Origin: JBFELU01 sp041551965
Lineage (GTDB): Bacteria; Actinomycetota; Acidimicrobiia; Spongiisociales; UBA11373
DNA: 64,000 nucleotides
NCBI GenBank assembly: GCA_041551965.1
Contig: JBFELU010000002.1
Location: forward strand, 9,869-73,868
Reading direction: 5' to 3'
Numbering within the stretch: the first letter of the stretch is position 1; every line of letters starts with the position of its first letter. Below, piece after piece: positions 10,301-18,250 of this stretch. Below the pieces are notes generated by a model. That model saw nothing but the letters and a program-made list of their open reading frames with translations, ran no database searches and was not told the origin of the DNA. The translations under genes were made by a program, and so were the position numbers.

Positions 10301-13300
10301 CGGCCGGGGTGTAGGTGTAGGAGCCGTCCAGGTTGTCGACGATGGTGCCGCCTTCCTTCGAGGCGGTGTCGAACTCCTTGATCGTCAGCGTCTCTCCATC
10401 GTCGTGGGTGTCGTTCCCCAGCCAGCTCGTCGAAGCGACGAAGGTGAACGCAGTGTCCTCGGTCGTCGTGGCGGTGTCGTCGACGGCCTTCACCGGATTG
10501 ACAAACGGGTCGACCGTGACCGTCACCGTTGCCGAGGCACACTTGCCACCGGTGTCGCAGATCTTGTAGACGAAGGTGTCGGTGCCCTCGAAGCCGTCGT
10601 CGGAGGTGTAGGTGACCTTCCCGTCTGAGGGGACGGCGGTCCCGTCTCCGGGCTGCCCCTTGATGCTCAAGGTGGCCGCATCGAGCTCACCGTCGATGTC
10701 GCTGTCGTTGGCGAGCACATCGACGGTCACCGGCTCTCCCGATTCGGTGGTGGCCGTGTCGGCCACGGCCGTCGGTTTGTCGTTCACTTCGGTGATGGTG
10801 ATCGTGACGGTTGCCGAGGCGGTGCCGCCGCGCCCGTCCGAGATCGTGTAGCCGAACGTCTGAGTGCCGAAGTCCTCCGCGTCCGGGGTGTAGGTGAAGG
10901 TGGTCCCCGTCCTGGTGAGCGTCCCCTTCTCCGGATCGGTGCTCGAGGTGATGGTGAGCAAGTCGCCGTCGGGATCGGAGTCGTTGGACAGCGGAGTGAT
11001 GACGACCGGTCCTCCGTCCTCGGCGACCGTGGCCGCGTCGTCGGCCGCCGACGGTGGGTTGTTGGGGTCCTCCTCGACCGTGACCTCGATGGTCACCACG
11101 GCCGAGGCCGTCCCGCCGTTGCCGTCGTCGATCACGTAGCCGAACGTGTCGAGAATGAGCCCGCTCTGGGTGGGCCCGAAGACGGGGGGCGTGTACAGGC
11201 AGGCGCCGGCCTCACACGACACGGTGCCGCCGAGCGCCGAGAACGAGTCCGGCGTGGGAGTGAGCGTATCCCCCTCCGGGTCGCCGTCGTTGGTGAGGAT
11301 GTCGATTGTGACGGCGACACCTTCGATGGTTGCGCCACCGTCGGGCTCGGCAAAGGGAGGATCGTTGACGGGTGCGACCGTCACGGTCACGATGCCTTCG
11401 GCGCACGCTCCACGCAGGTCGCAGACGCCGTAGAAGAAGGTCTCGACGCCGGACACCTCCGGGTCGGGCACGTAGCGGAGCGCACCGTCGAGGGGCATCG
11501 CCGTGCCCAGCGTCGGGGGGACCGCCACGAACAGGGTCCCCGGATCGAGTTCGTCCTCGGGGTCCTCGTCGTTCGACAGAGCCGGGATGACGACCGGCAC
11601 GTCTTCGTCGGTCTCGGCCGAGTCGTCACCGACCATCGGAGGGTCGTTCACCGGGAGGACCTCGATCATCACGGTCGCCACGCCGCCCAACCCGGCGACG
11701 TTCTCCACGCGGTAGCGGATCTCCGCCATGCCGAACCAGTTCGGCTCCGGCGTGAAGAGGATGCCCTCGGGCAGCACCTCCGTCGTGCCGTGCTCGGGGC
11801 CCACGATGACGACCAGGGTCGCCGGATCGAGGCCCAGATCATCGAGATCGTTGGCGAGCACGTCGACGAGCACCGGCACGTCCTCGTCGATCACGGCCTC
11901 GTCGTCCACCAGGCCGGGTGGTGCATTCGGCGACGAAGACGAGAGCAAGAGCTCGATGAGAGCCACCGGTTCGCCCTCCGGTCCCATGATGAGGACCGCC
12001 AGCCGGTCCTCACCGTCGAAGCCGGGGCCGGGCGTGTACGAGAGGATGCCACCTCGGATCGTCGCGGTCCCCCATGTCGGAGCATCCCAGATCTCTGCCG
12101 CCAGCCCCGCCGCGAGTTCCGACGGATCGAGGACTTCGATGTCGGTCGTCTCCTCGAACAGCACCCCGATCTCCACCTCCGCCCGTCGGGCATCCCCGAG
12201 CTGGATCAGCGGAACGGTCGTAGTGCTGGCGATCGTGACTTCTTCAGCTGGCAGCGGCGGGAGAGAGATCTCCGGTTCCACATCGGGGGGAGCGATCACC
12301 CCGGCACCGGCCAGAGCCAGTGCCGCCGAGGCCGCCACCGACGCCATGCCCACTCCGGCGCCTGCGCTCCGGAGGAACGGGAGCTGACCGAGCAACGAAG
12401 CGGGCCCGGCAACCCAGCGCAGCCGGCTCGGGGCGATGCGCAGGAAAGCCCGGACCACATCGGCGTCGAATTGCCCGCCGGCGTTGCGGGCCAGTTCCTC
12501 GCGAGCCGCCGCCGCCGACAGGGGCTTCTTGTGGGATCGGCCCGAGGTCATCACGTCGAAGGCATCGGCAACCGCACAGATGCGGCCTGCCAGCGAGATC
12601 TCCTCGCCGGTCTTGCCGTCGGGGTACCCGGTTCCGTCGAAGCGTTCGTGGTGCTCGCCGATCGCCCCGGCCCAGTCGCCGAGCCACTCCCGGAGCGGGC
12701 CGCACAACTCGAGGCCGTGCTGCGGATGCTGCTCGATCTTCGCCCACTCGGCATCGGTCAAGCTTCCGGCCTTGCCCAGGATTCCTTCGCTGATTCGAAG
12801 CTTCCCGATGTCGTGGAGGGTGGCCGCCCACCCCAGCTTCCCAAGTGATGCTTCATCGAGGCCGAGCTCTCGGCCCATCAACTCTGCATACGCCGCCACC
12901 CGGCCCCGGTCGCCGAACCGGCCGTGCTGACGTACCGCACTCGTGAGCAACTCCCCCAGCGCACCGTCGAGATCTCCGGGATCCAGGTTGCCGAGTCCGG
13001 CCAGATGATCCTCGACGGATCTTCGCGACCGCCGTGCGACCTGCAGACGTGACGGGGCTTCGCCGGGGAACTCGAGAGTCATCCCCAGCAGCGACGCCAG
13101 CGGTCCCAGGGGCCGAAGCAACGTTCGGATCGCAAACAGGCCGGCACCCGATGCCGCGACCACGGCGCCCCACCACCCAGCCTGCTGGAGCAGACCGTCG
13201 GGGGCCGGCGCGAACCGAGCGGCGGCGACTGCAGCACCGGCGGCGCCTGCCACCGGCAAGAGCGCCGTCAGCGCCCGCACGCCGCGTGCCGGCCACGGAC

Positions 13301-13358
13301 GCTTCTGCCACCGTTTGGCCGCGCCCCCGGATTCCTGAGGGACTTGATCCGTCATCAC
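7368..13358 (-). CDS. HD-GYP domain protein fused to 13 extracellular cadherin-like repeats and a lamin-tail domain
   Basis: A 1996-aa membrane protein. Residues 30-80 hold two hydrophobic helices. Residues about 140-310 are an HD-GYP cyclic-di-GMP phosphodiesterase domain with LHDIGK (HD at 182-183), EHHERFDGTGYP (HH 236-237, GYP 244-246) and ADAFDVMTSGR. A third helix (about 332-355) leads to a long exported part: a 110-aa linker, then about 13 tandem-95/cadherin-like units of roughly 98 aa with the usual NDxPxAxDD, LANDxD and DTFTYTxxDGxG motifs. A lamin-tail-like domain (INEVLFEQ...EFVELYN...SGWMLSD) sits between units 10 and 11. Topology fits HD-GYP inside the cell and repeats outside. 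No sortase motif is seen. The start is GTG 13358 or ATG 13355. Confidence 0.85.
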   Translation of the reverse strand: MMTDQVPQESGGAAKRWQKRPWPARGVRALTALLPVAGAAGAAVAAARFAPAPDGLLQQAGWWGAVVAASGAGLFAIRTLLRPLGPLASLLGMTLEFPGEAPSRLQVARRSRRSVEDHLAGLGNLDPGDLDGALGELLTSAVRQHGRFGDRGRVAAYAELMGRELGLDEASLGKLGWAATLHDIGKLRISEGILGKAGSLTDAEWAKIEQHPQHGLELCGPLREWLGDWAGAIGEHHERFDGTGYPDGKTGEEISLAGRICAVADAFDVMTSGRSHKKPLSAAAAREELARNAGGQFDADVVRAFLRIAPSRLRWVAGPASLLGQLPFLRSAGAGVGMASVAASAALALAGAGVIAPPDVEPEISLPPLPAEEVTIASTTTVPLIQLGDARRAEVEIGVLFEETTDIEVLDPSELAAGLAAEIWDAPTWGTATIRGGILSYTPGPGFDGEDRLAVLIMGPEGEPVALIELLLSSSSPNAPPGLVDDEAVIDEDVPVLVDVLANDLDDLGLDPATLVVIVGPEHGTTEVLPEGILFTPEPNWFGMAEIRYRVENVAGLGGVATVMIEVLPVNDPPMVGDDSAETDEDVPVVIPALSNDEDPEDELDPGTLFVAVPPTLGTAMPLDGALRYVPDPEVSGVETFFYGVCDLRGACAEGIVTVTVAPVNDPPFAEPDGGATIEGVAVTIDILTNDGDPEGDTLTPTPDSFSALGGTVSCEAGACLYTPPVFGPTQSGLILDTFGYVIDDGNGGTASAVVTIEVTVEEDPNNPPSAADDAATVAEDGGPVVITPLSNDSDPDGDLLTITSSTDPEKGTLTRTGTTFTYTPDAEDFGTQTFGYTISDGRGGTASATVTITITEVNDKPTAVADTATTESGEPVTVDVLANDSDIDGELDAATLSIKGQPGDGTAVPSDGKVTYTSDDGFEGTDTFVYKICDTGGKCASATVTVTVDPFVNPVKAVDDTATTTEDTAFTFVASTSWLGNDTHDDGETLTIKEFDTASKEGGTIVDNLDGSYTYTPAAEFSGEDTFTYTATDAAGNTGTATVTVTVTAVDDPPDAVDDTASTDEDTPKVFTASTDWLGNDTDPENDPLTITAFDAASTAGGTIVDNLDGTYTYTPAAGFNGSDTFTYTVSDGAGGTDTATVTVSVGAVNDPPEATDDSAATDEDTPKLFHAATDWLGNDTDPDADPLTVSAFDGISSAGGSVVDHGNGTYTYTPPAHFGGTDTFTYTVSDGTDSDTATVTVTVSAVNDAPNAAGDWYTTAEDTPLTFTAATDWLGNDTDIEGGAITLTGFDAITAAGGTVTDLGAGSYRYDPPADFAGADTFTYSVTDGTDPATGAVLIAVTPVADAPLAGDDPDGGDTAADFEVALVATLVIPAAELVDNDTDADGDALSIVPSGPTATAQGSVTCDANGCTYTPNGTFIGVDTFTYDVTDGALTDTATVTVTVTDYVLSPEAGRAVINEVLFEQSTGLEGIIENDEFVELYNASGHPLDVSGWMLSDSDHITGSFDAPASFTYAFPGGSVIPAGGYAVLWLGVDQTTTNPGFTNVVGGTDLELWAGGSTLLDSAGDELWLYDEGYELVDFVAWGPDTAANRNGNPPDALGVWDPLPNNEGALIPVAFGQSLSLAPNGQDADDSFCWEPATSGAATCAAAALTIDTDAFGTRVTSVGGANNATTNNPPVATSDGPFPVFEDGAIVFSDAGDWLANDTDADLDPVTLSGFDVATAQGGTVTDVGGGSYRYEPPADFSGTDTFTYSITDGLGGYATATVTVAVGALNDAPAFDRGFDVVIAEDSGAHAAAWATGMTAGPADEAGQALSFEVVANSNADLFATPPAVALDGTLSFTPAADAAGTAFIGIRLRDDGGTADGGEDTSPTVMLTIVVTPVNDVPRFTKGPDVTVTEGSGAYSAAWGTGIVAGPPDEAWQVLTFEVTANDNPGLFDVLPAVAGDGTLTFTPVAVGIGTATLEIRIRDDGGTADGGIDVSAVQIFTITVGG
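9330..10500 (-). repeat. tandem DNA repeats of 294-297 bp coding for cadherin-like units
   Basis: Four neighbouring units of the HD-GYP protein are also alike at DNA level. The shared block TGTCGTTCCCCAGCCA (plus strand) starts at 9521, 9815, 10112 and 10409, giving periods of 294, 297 and 297 bp, or 98-99 codons. The other units are more diverged. Outer limits are approximate. Confidence 0.8.
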
Positions 13359-13430
13359 CCGTAGGCATCGGAGCGCAAAGGGGACGACTTGAGGAGACCG
13401 TTGCGGGATCGGGCCCCGGATTGGGTGTGT

Positions 13431-14669
13431 CTAGGGCTCGGGGCCGACTTGGACGATCCGCTCGACGACCCGGTAGGCCTCTTCCGCCATGTGGTGCTCC
13501 CCGGGTCGCAGCAGGTTGGCCATCACCCGCAGGACCCACTCCATCAGCGGGCGGGACCGCAGCCCGATGCGGGTGAGGGCCTTCATCACACCCGGCCGGC
13601 CGATCGCTCTCACGAAGGCTCGAGACGTTCGGTAGTAGAGGCCGTAGGTGTCATCGAGCTCGTAGCGATAGCCGTGGAGCAGCGACGCGTCTCCGGCGGC
13701 GAGGGCGGCATGCACGTGCCGGGCGGCGATCCGGCCGGTCTCGTAGGCGTAGGCGATGCCCTCCCCGTTGAAGGGATTGACGGCGCCGGCGGCGTCACCC
13801 ACCAAGACCCAGTTGGGACCGACCTTGGGACCCACCGAGAACGCCATCGGGAGCTTCCCGCCGCGTGGCTCGCTCACCTTCGAGTGAGGGCCGAGATCCC
13901 AGTACTCGGGTGCCGTCACCTCGAGCGCCGTCATCAGCACCGAGGTGTTGACATCCTTCCAGCGGTGGAAGGTCGACAACACACCGACCCCGACGTTGAC
14001 GGTGCCGTCGCCCAGCGGGAAGACCCATCCGTAGCCCGGCACGGTGGCTCCCTCGGCATCTCGGAGATCGAGGTGACTCTCGATGTATCGGTCGTCGGAG
14101 CGAGGGCTGGCGTAGTAGCCGCGTGCGGCGAGCCCGAACGGCAGGTGCCGGTCCCTCTCGGCCGACAGTGACCGGCCGAACCGGCTCAGCGAGCCGTCGG
14201 CGACGACGACGATCCGGGGAGAGACGACCTCGCGATCCTCCCCCGCCACCAGCTCCACCGCAGTGAGGCGACCTTCGTCGAGTACCGGCTTGGCCTCCGT
14301 GCCGGCCCGCAGCACGGCACCCTGCTTCTCGGCCAGGCGAGCGACCTCCCAGTCGAGATCGGCCCGGCGAAGCACGCCACCCCAGTTGGGGTAGACCGGG
14401 TGGTCGGGCCATTCCAGCTCGAGCATGAGGTCGCCCGAGTAGGCGCGCAGACCACCGACCCGGTGGAACTCCGGCAGAGAGAAATCGAAGCCCATGTCCT
14501 CGAGTTGGCGGATGGAACGGGGGGTGAGGCCATCGCCACACGGCTTGGGACGGGGGTACTCCTTCTTCTCGGCCACGAGGACGGAGTGGCCCTCCCGGGC
14601 CAGCCAGTGAGCCGCGGCGGCGCCTCCCGGTCCACCGCCGACGACCAGCACGTCGAGTCGATCGGCCAT
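13431..14669 (-). CDS. geranylgeranyl reductase family FAD-dependent oxidoreductase
   Basis: A 412-aa flavoprotein. The N-terminus has the FAD-binding GxGxxG motif (VLVVGGGPGGAAAAHWLA), then PKPCGDGLTPRS, and a second FAD motif WVLVGDAAGAVNPFNGEGI in the middle. This is the geranylgeranyl reductase family, which saturates isoprenoid chains. Next to nuo and cytochrome genes, a role in partly saturating the menaquinone side chain (as MenJ does in mycobacteria) is likely but inferred. The ATG at 14669 has a TAATCT -10 element seven bases upstream, so the message is probably leaderless. The longer upstream reading has no family similarity. Confidence 0.85.
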   Translation of the reverse strand: MADRLDVLVVGGGPGGAAAAHWLAREGHSVLVAEKKEYPRPKPCGDGLTPRSIRQLEDMGFDFSLPEFHRVGGLRAYSGDLMLELEWPDHPVYPNWGGVLRRADLDWEVARLAEKQGAVLRAGTEAKPVLDEGRLTAVELVAGEDREVVSPRIVVVADGSLSRFGRSLSAERDRHLPFGLAARGYYASPRSDDRYIESHLDLRDAEGATVPGYGWVFPLGDGTVNVGVGVLSTFHRWKDVNTSVLMTALEVTAPEYWDLGPHSKVSEPRGGKLPMAFSVGPKVGPNWVLVGDAAGAVNPFNGEGIAYAYETGRIAARHVHAALAAGDASLLHGYRYELDDTYGLYYRTSRAFVRAIGRPGVMKALTRIGLRSRPLMEWVLRVMANLLRPGEHHMAEEAYRVVERIVQVGPEP

Positions 14670-14676
14670 GGCAGCG

Positions 14677-14682
14677 AGATTA
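14677..14682 (-). promoter_or_regulatory. -10 element (TAATCT) of the geranylgeranyl reductase gene
   Basis: TAATCT on the minus strand ends seven bases before the ATG at 14669, as expected for transcription starting at or next to the start codon. The same spacing recurs at several other genes in the window. Confidence 0.5.
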
Positions 14683-14712
14683 CCGGGGGGTGGATCGGTA
14701 GCCGAAGGCGGG

Positions 14713-15579
14713 CTACTCGCCGGCGGCGCCCTCGTCGATCTCGGCGAGACCGCAGTCGACGAGAGCCTCGTCGAGTGACTGGCCGCCGAACTGGACCCGT
14801 TCGTAGAGGACCACGGCCCGGATCTCCTCTTCGGAAAGGGCGCCCTGGAAGCCGGGCATCTGGGCACCGCTGCCGCCGACCGGCTTTTCGGTGGCCCCGT
14901 AGGTCGACTCGGGCCAGTCGGCCGTGCCGAGGGTCACCCAGTCGACCTGAGCCTGGCACTGGCCCGGAGGGAAGGTCTGCAACAGGGCCCCACCGGTGAA
15001 TCCGGGGAAGTTGCCTGCACCGCCCCCGCCCTCACCGTGGCACGCGGCACAGGTGGCGTATTCGAGGCTCCCGATCGAGAAGAAGTCGGTCAACGAGAGC
15101 CCGTACGGGCTGCCGTCGCAACCCACGGCGACGCCCGAAACCGGATCGACCGCCAGCCGCCCGGCATCGCCGCAGTTGGGGCCGTTGGGGAAGAAGAGGG
15201 CATAGCCGATGGCAAAGGCCGGCACGATCATGAACAAAACCACCAGCCAGCGAGGAATGGCACCGGCAGCCACCGCGTCCTCCTCGCTCTCGTAGCGGGG
15301 TTCCTCCTCGGAGATCACTTCGGGGGCCGGAGGAGCCTCCACTCCGATCACCTCGACCTCGGGTCCCTCGGCCGGGGCCGGGGCGGCCGGAGCCTCGCCG
15401 GTCGGCTCGGCGGCAGGTGCGGTGGATTCGGCGGGAGCAACCGCCTCGCCGCCCCCCCAAGCCGCCAGCACCGATTCCATGGAAACGCCCTGGGCCTTGG
15501 CCCGCGCCTCGGCGGAACGTAGCACCAGCACCTCGGGAGTACCGAGTGCGGCGGCTGCGGCGGCGAGAAGTTCTTCCAT
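14713..15579 (-). CDS. membrane-anchored monoheme cytochrome c
   Basis: A 288-aa protein. Residues 20-42 (RSAEARAKAQG...ESVLAAW) resemble a motif found three times in the subunit IV gene at 19501. An Ala/Pro/Glu-rich linker (about 43-108) and one membrane helix (about 110-130) follow. A class I cytochrome c domain has the heme motif CAACH (177-181) and a later methionine (QMPGFQG) as likely axial ligand. The ATG at 15579 lies four bases after the stop of the upstream CcoN-CcoO gene, with GGAG overlapping that stop. It is probably an electron carrier or subunit of the adjacent respiratory complex. Confidence 0.85.
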   Translation of the reverse strand: MEELLAAAAAALGTPEVLVLRSAEARAKAQGVSMESVLAAWGGGEAVAPAESTAPAAEPTGEAPAAPAPAEGPEVEVIGVEAPPAPEVISEEEPRYESEEDAVAAGAIPRWLVVLFMIVPAFAIGYALFFPNGPNCGDAGRLAVDPVSGVAVGCDGSPYGLSLTDFFSIGSLEYATCAACHGEGGGGAGNFPGFTGGALLQTFPPGQCQAQVDWVTLGTADWPESTYGATEKPVGGSGAQMPGFQGALSEEEIRAVVLYERVQFGGQSLDEALVDCGLAEIDEGAAGE

Positions 15580-15583
15580 CGAG

Positions 15584-17455
15584 CTACTCCAGTCCCGCCA
15601 CGTAGACGGCGAGAGCCGCCCGTTCATCGGCGGACAGGTGATCGAATGCCGGCATCGTCGACCAGGGGCGGACCGCCCGCGGATCGGCCAGGTAGTCCGT
15701 CAGGGCGGCGGCATCGCCGGCGAACTGCCTGCTTCCGGCATGAGCGAGGTCGGGACCGATCCGCATGAGACCCAGCAGATCGACGTCGTCGTTGGCATAG
15801 TCGCCGACCACCGAGACCGGACCCAGGCCCACGTCGGTCACGATCCCCCGCACCTGCTGTGTGTGGCAATACCAGCAACCTTCCCGGACGTAGAGGTCAC
15901 GCCCGAGGGAACCGACGGGTTCCTCTTCGTGGGGACGGGTCGCCTCGGCGAGAAGCGAGGGAGGATCCCCGGTATCGGCCGCCGGGAGCACCACCACCGA
16001 CACCGCCACGACGACGAACACCACTGCAATGCCGCGGAGGATGGTGCGGAGCGGAGCACGGGGGCCGTCGACCCCGACGTCCTCATCGAGACCGGCTCCG
16101 CCCAGCGTGACCAGGAAGCCGAGCAACAAGAAGAGGGCGGCGATGACCACCAGGCCGAGCCCGACCACCTGGGTCACCTGCAACCCCTCCAGTGGCACCA
16201 CGGAGCTGCGAAAGGCTTCGCCGACATTGGCCGCCGAGTCCGGGCTCACCGACCCGACCCAGGTGTAGCCCTGCTGGAGACCGCCGATCCAACGAGAGGC
16301 GAGGACCGTGCCCAGCCCCGCCGCCAACGCCCCGATCTGCACGGCGCCGAGAGCACGGGGCCACGAACGATTCGAAGCCGCATGAACGGCGGCAAAGGCA
16401 AACGCCGTGGCGGCGCCGAAGAGCGCCAGGACCTCGACGGATCCCTCCCACAGTGTGAAGTGGAGGACCGAACTCGCACCGCGAAGCGACCCGATGAAGA
16501 GATGGATCGCCGTGATCACCACCAAGCCGACACCGATGACCGACAACTGGACCGATCGCGACTCTGAGACCACCGCCCACCGCCCCCGCAGCGCGTGCGC
16601 GAAGTCGGCGGCGATGGTGAACGCCGCCACGATGAGACCGGCGCCGAAAAGCACCGGCACCGTCTCGAGCCAGTCCGGCGTCGGTCCGTATTGGAGCTCC
16701 CGAGGAGCCATCCACAGCCAGGAGAAGAGCAGCGACCAGAAGCCGATCGCACCGAGCCGAGGATGAAAGGACCAACCGGTCGACCGGCCGACCAGGTAGT
16801 AGGCGATACCGATGCCGAGCATCGCCGGGCCGAGGCCGCCGATCACCGTGGCGGCGAACCGCCCCTGCAGTGCCGCAGGAACACCGTCGAGCCCGGGGAT
16901 CGCTCCGGTCACGAAGCCCGCCCATTGCAGCCAAAGTCCGGCCACGACATACCAGGCCGCCGTGGGCAGCCCCTCGGTCGACCCCCGCACGGCTCGCGTG
17001 ACGGCCGCGGCCATTGCCAACAAGCCGACTGCGACCGCGGCGTCGGACCACCAGGGGAGCTCGAGCAACCGGCCGCCGGCGCTCTCACCGAGGAGGATGC
17101 CCGCCGTTCCCGCGCCGAGACCACCCGCGACCGCCAGCAGGCCACCCACGGTCAATGCAGGGGCCGGCCGTTGCCCGCCGAGCCGGGGAATCACCCAGAT
17201 CGCACCACCGGCCAGGCCGAGAGTGAGCCAACCCACCACCACGGCATTCAACGACGCGGGCAGGAGCCGCCCGTACGCGAGGTACTCCTCTCCGGCCAGG
17301 AAGTCGGGCCAAACGAGCTTGGCCGCAGCGGCGGCATACGCGGCCGAGCCGATCAACAGCAGCACGACGGCCACCGCCAGGTAGAGGCGGGCGATCCCGG
17401 ACGGAGCCATACCGGTGGCGGCGTTCGGGGATTCGATGGTGTCGGTGGCGGGCAC
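15584..17455 (-). CDS. fusion of a ligand-less cbb3 oxidase subunit I-like domain to a CcoO-type cytochrome c
   Basis: A 623-aa protein. Residues about 20-450 form a 12-helix domain that I align to cbb3 oxidase subunit I: FWSLLFSWLWMAPRELQY (239-256) matches the FWALIFTYIWAGPHHLHY region. At the places of the six metal ligands it has S68, R199, R252-E253 and S339/E341 instead of histidines. Residues about 475-495 are a further helix. The C-terminal part is a CcoO-like cytochrome c with GRDLYVREGCWYCHTQQVR (CxxCH at 527-531) and a late MPAF methionine (601). So it should bind heme c but not the oxidase centre. The GTG at 17455 follows GGAGGG; ATGs at 17491 and 17410 are alternatives. Confidence 0.75.
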   Translation of the reverse strand: MPATDTIESPNAATGMAPSGIARLYLAVAVVLLLIGSAAYAAAAAKLVWPDFLAGEEYLAYGRLLPASLNAVVVGWLTLGLAGGAIWVIPRLGGQRPAPALTVGGLLAVAGGLGAGTAGILLGESAGGRLLELPWWSDAAVAVGLLAMAAAVTRAVRGSTEGLPTAAWYVVAGLWLQWAGFVTGAIPGLDGVPAALQGRFAATVIGGLGPAMLGIGIAYYLVGRSTGWSFHPRLGAIGFWSLLFSWLWMAPRELQYGPTPDWLETVPVLFGAGLIVAAFTIAADFAHALRGRWAVVSESRSVQLSVIGVGLVVITAIHLFIGSLRGASSVLHFTLWEGSVEVLALFGAATAFAFAAVHAASNRSWPRALGAVQIGALAAGLGTVLASRWIGGLQQGYTWVGSVSPDSAANVGEAFRSSVVPLEGLQVTQVVGLGLVVIAALFLLLGFLVTLGGAGLDEDVGVDGPRAPLRTILRGIAVVFVVVAVSVVVLPAADTGDPPSLLAEATRPHEEEPVGSLGRDLYVREGCWYCHTQQVRGIVTDVGLGPVSVVGDYANDDVDLLGLMRIGPDLAHAGSRQFAGDAAALTDYLADPRAVRPWSTMPAFDHLSADERAALAVYVAGLE

Positions 17456-17594
17456 TCCCCCGTCCCTCCGTCGTGTGTCGGCCGAGAACATTAGCCCCAC
17501 CGTCCGAGGTCCACGCGGGGCGGGACGATTGTCTCGAACAGACCGGGCGGCGTCAAAGCACGTCGGCCCGGTTCTCCCCCGGGCGGCGGGGCGC

Positions 17595-17600
17595 GTACAA
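17595..17600 (+). promoter_or_regulatory. -10 element (TACAAT) of the cytochrome b operon
   Basis: TACAAT lies 13 bases before a strong ribosome site (GGAGGAGGAG, 17614-17623), which precedes the GTG at 17633. No good -35 hexamer is visible. An identical TACAAT occurs at 25247 ahead of another gene with a similar leader. Confidence 0.45.
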
Positions 17601-17632
17601 TGTCGCCGCTTTCGGAGGAGGAGCCCGGCCGC

Positions 17633-18250
17633 GTGACCGAGCAGCAACGCGTCAGGATCGGCATCGCCGGAATCGGCGCAGGCTCGGTGCTGCTCGTGGT
17701 CGGGGTGCTGATCGCTCACTTCACGGGGCTGGCTGAAACCGACGGAGTGGGCCGGGAGATCTACCCCCACATCCCCCGATGTCTGCCGTGGGAAGACGAT
17801 CCCGCCAAGTGCTGGATGCTGCCGACGGGAGGGCAGATCATCGCGTTCGTCGGCAGCCAGCTGCTCCTGGCCGGAATCGTGCTCGGCTGGATCCTGGGGC
17901 GGCCCCTCACCTGGGCCCGGGCCTCCGCGGCCGCCATGCTTTTCACGGTCGAGGCGATCCTCCTCTTCGGCGTGGTCCCCAATCAGTGGCTCACGCTGGC
18001 GCAGGGGACCTTCGAGTGGACCGAGCAGAAGATCGCCTTCACGTTGCCGCGATGGCTCGTGCTCAACAACGAGGTCGGAATCTCCTACGGGGCGATCAAG
18101 GATCTCGTCTCCGGCGGCTACTCGGCGGTGATGCTCGGCGTGATCGCCGTCACCGCGTATCAGTTGCAGGAGCGGGCCAAGCGCAAGGATGAGCCGCCGC
18201 CCCCGCGGATCTCGGCCTACGGTCGACCGATGGTGAAGGGAGAGCGCTAG
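17633..18250 (+). CDS. four-helix membrane protein, first gene of the b6f-like operon
   Basis: A 205-aa integral membrane protein that I cannot assign to a named family. It has about four hydrophobic helices. A short outward loop after helix 1 carries two cysteines (PRCLPWEDDPAKC), and the C-terminus is basic and Pro-rich. The GTG at 17633 is nine bases after GGAGGAGGAG; an ATG at 17600 lies in the -10 element and is less likely. It directly abuts the ferredoxin gene and starts the cytochrome operon, so a role as membrane anchor or assembly subunit is inferred from context alone. Confidence 0.75.
   Translation: MTEQQRVRIGIAGIGAGSVLLVVGVLIAHFTGLAETDGVGREIYPHIPRCLPWEDDPAKCWMLPTGGQIIAFVGSQLLLAGIVLGWILGRPLTWARASAAAMLFTVEAILLFGVVPNQWLTLAQGTFEWTEQKIAFTLPRWLVLNNEVGISYGAIKDLVSGGYSAVMLGVIAVTAYQLQERAKRKDEPPPPRISAYGRPMVKGER

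Noticed and set aside
9330..10500. CRISPR array
   Set aside because: The period of about 297 bp and the open frame through all units show coding repeats, not repeat-spacer units.
7314..10628. Plus-strand open frame of 1104 codons
   Set aside because: It is antisense to the HD-GYP/cadherin-like gene. The protein is Gly/Val/Arg-rich and low in complexity, as expected from the reverse reading of the repeat codons.
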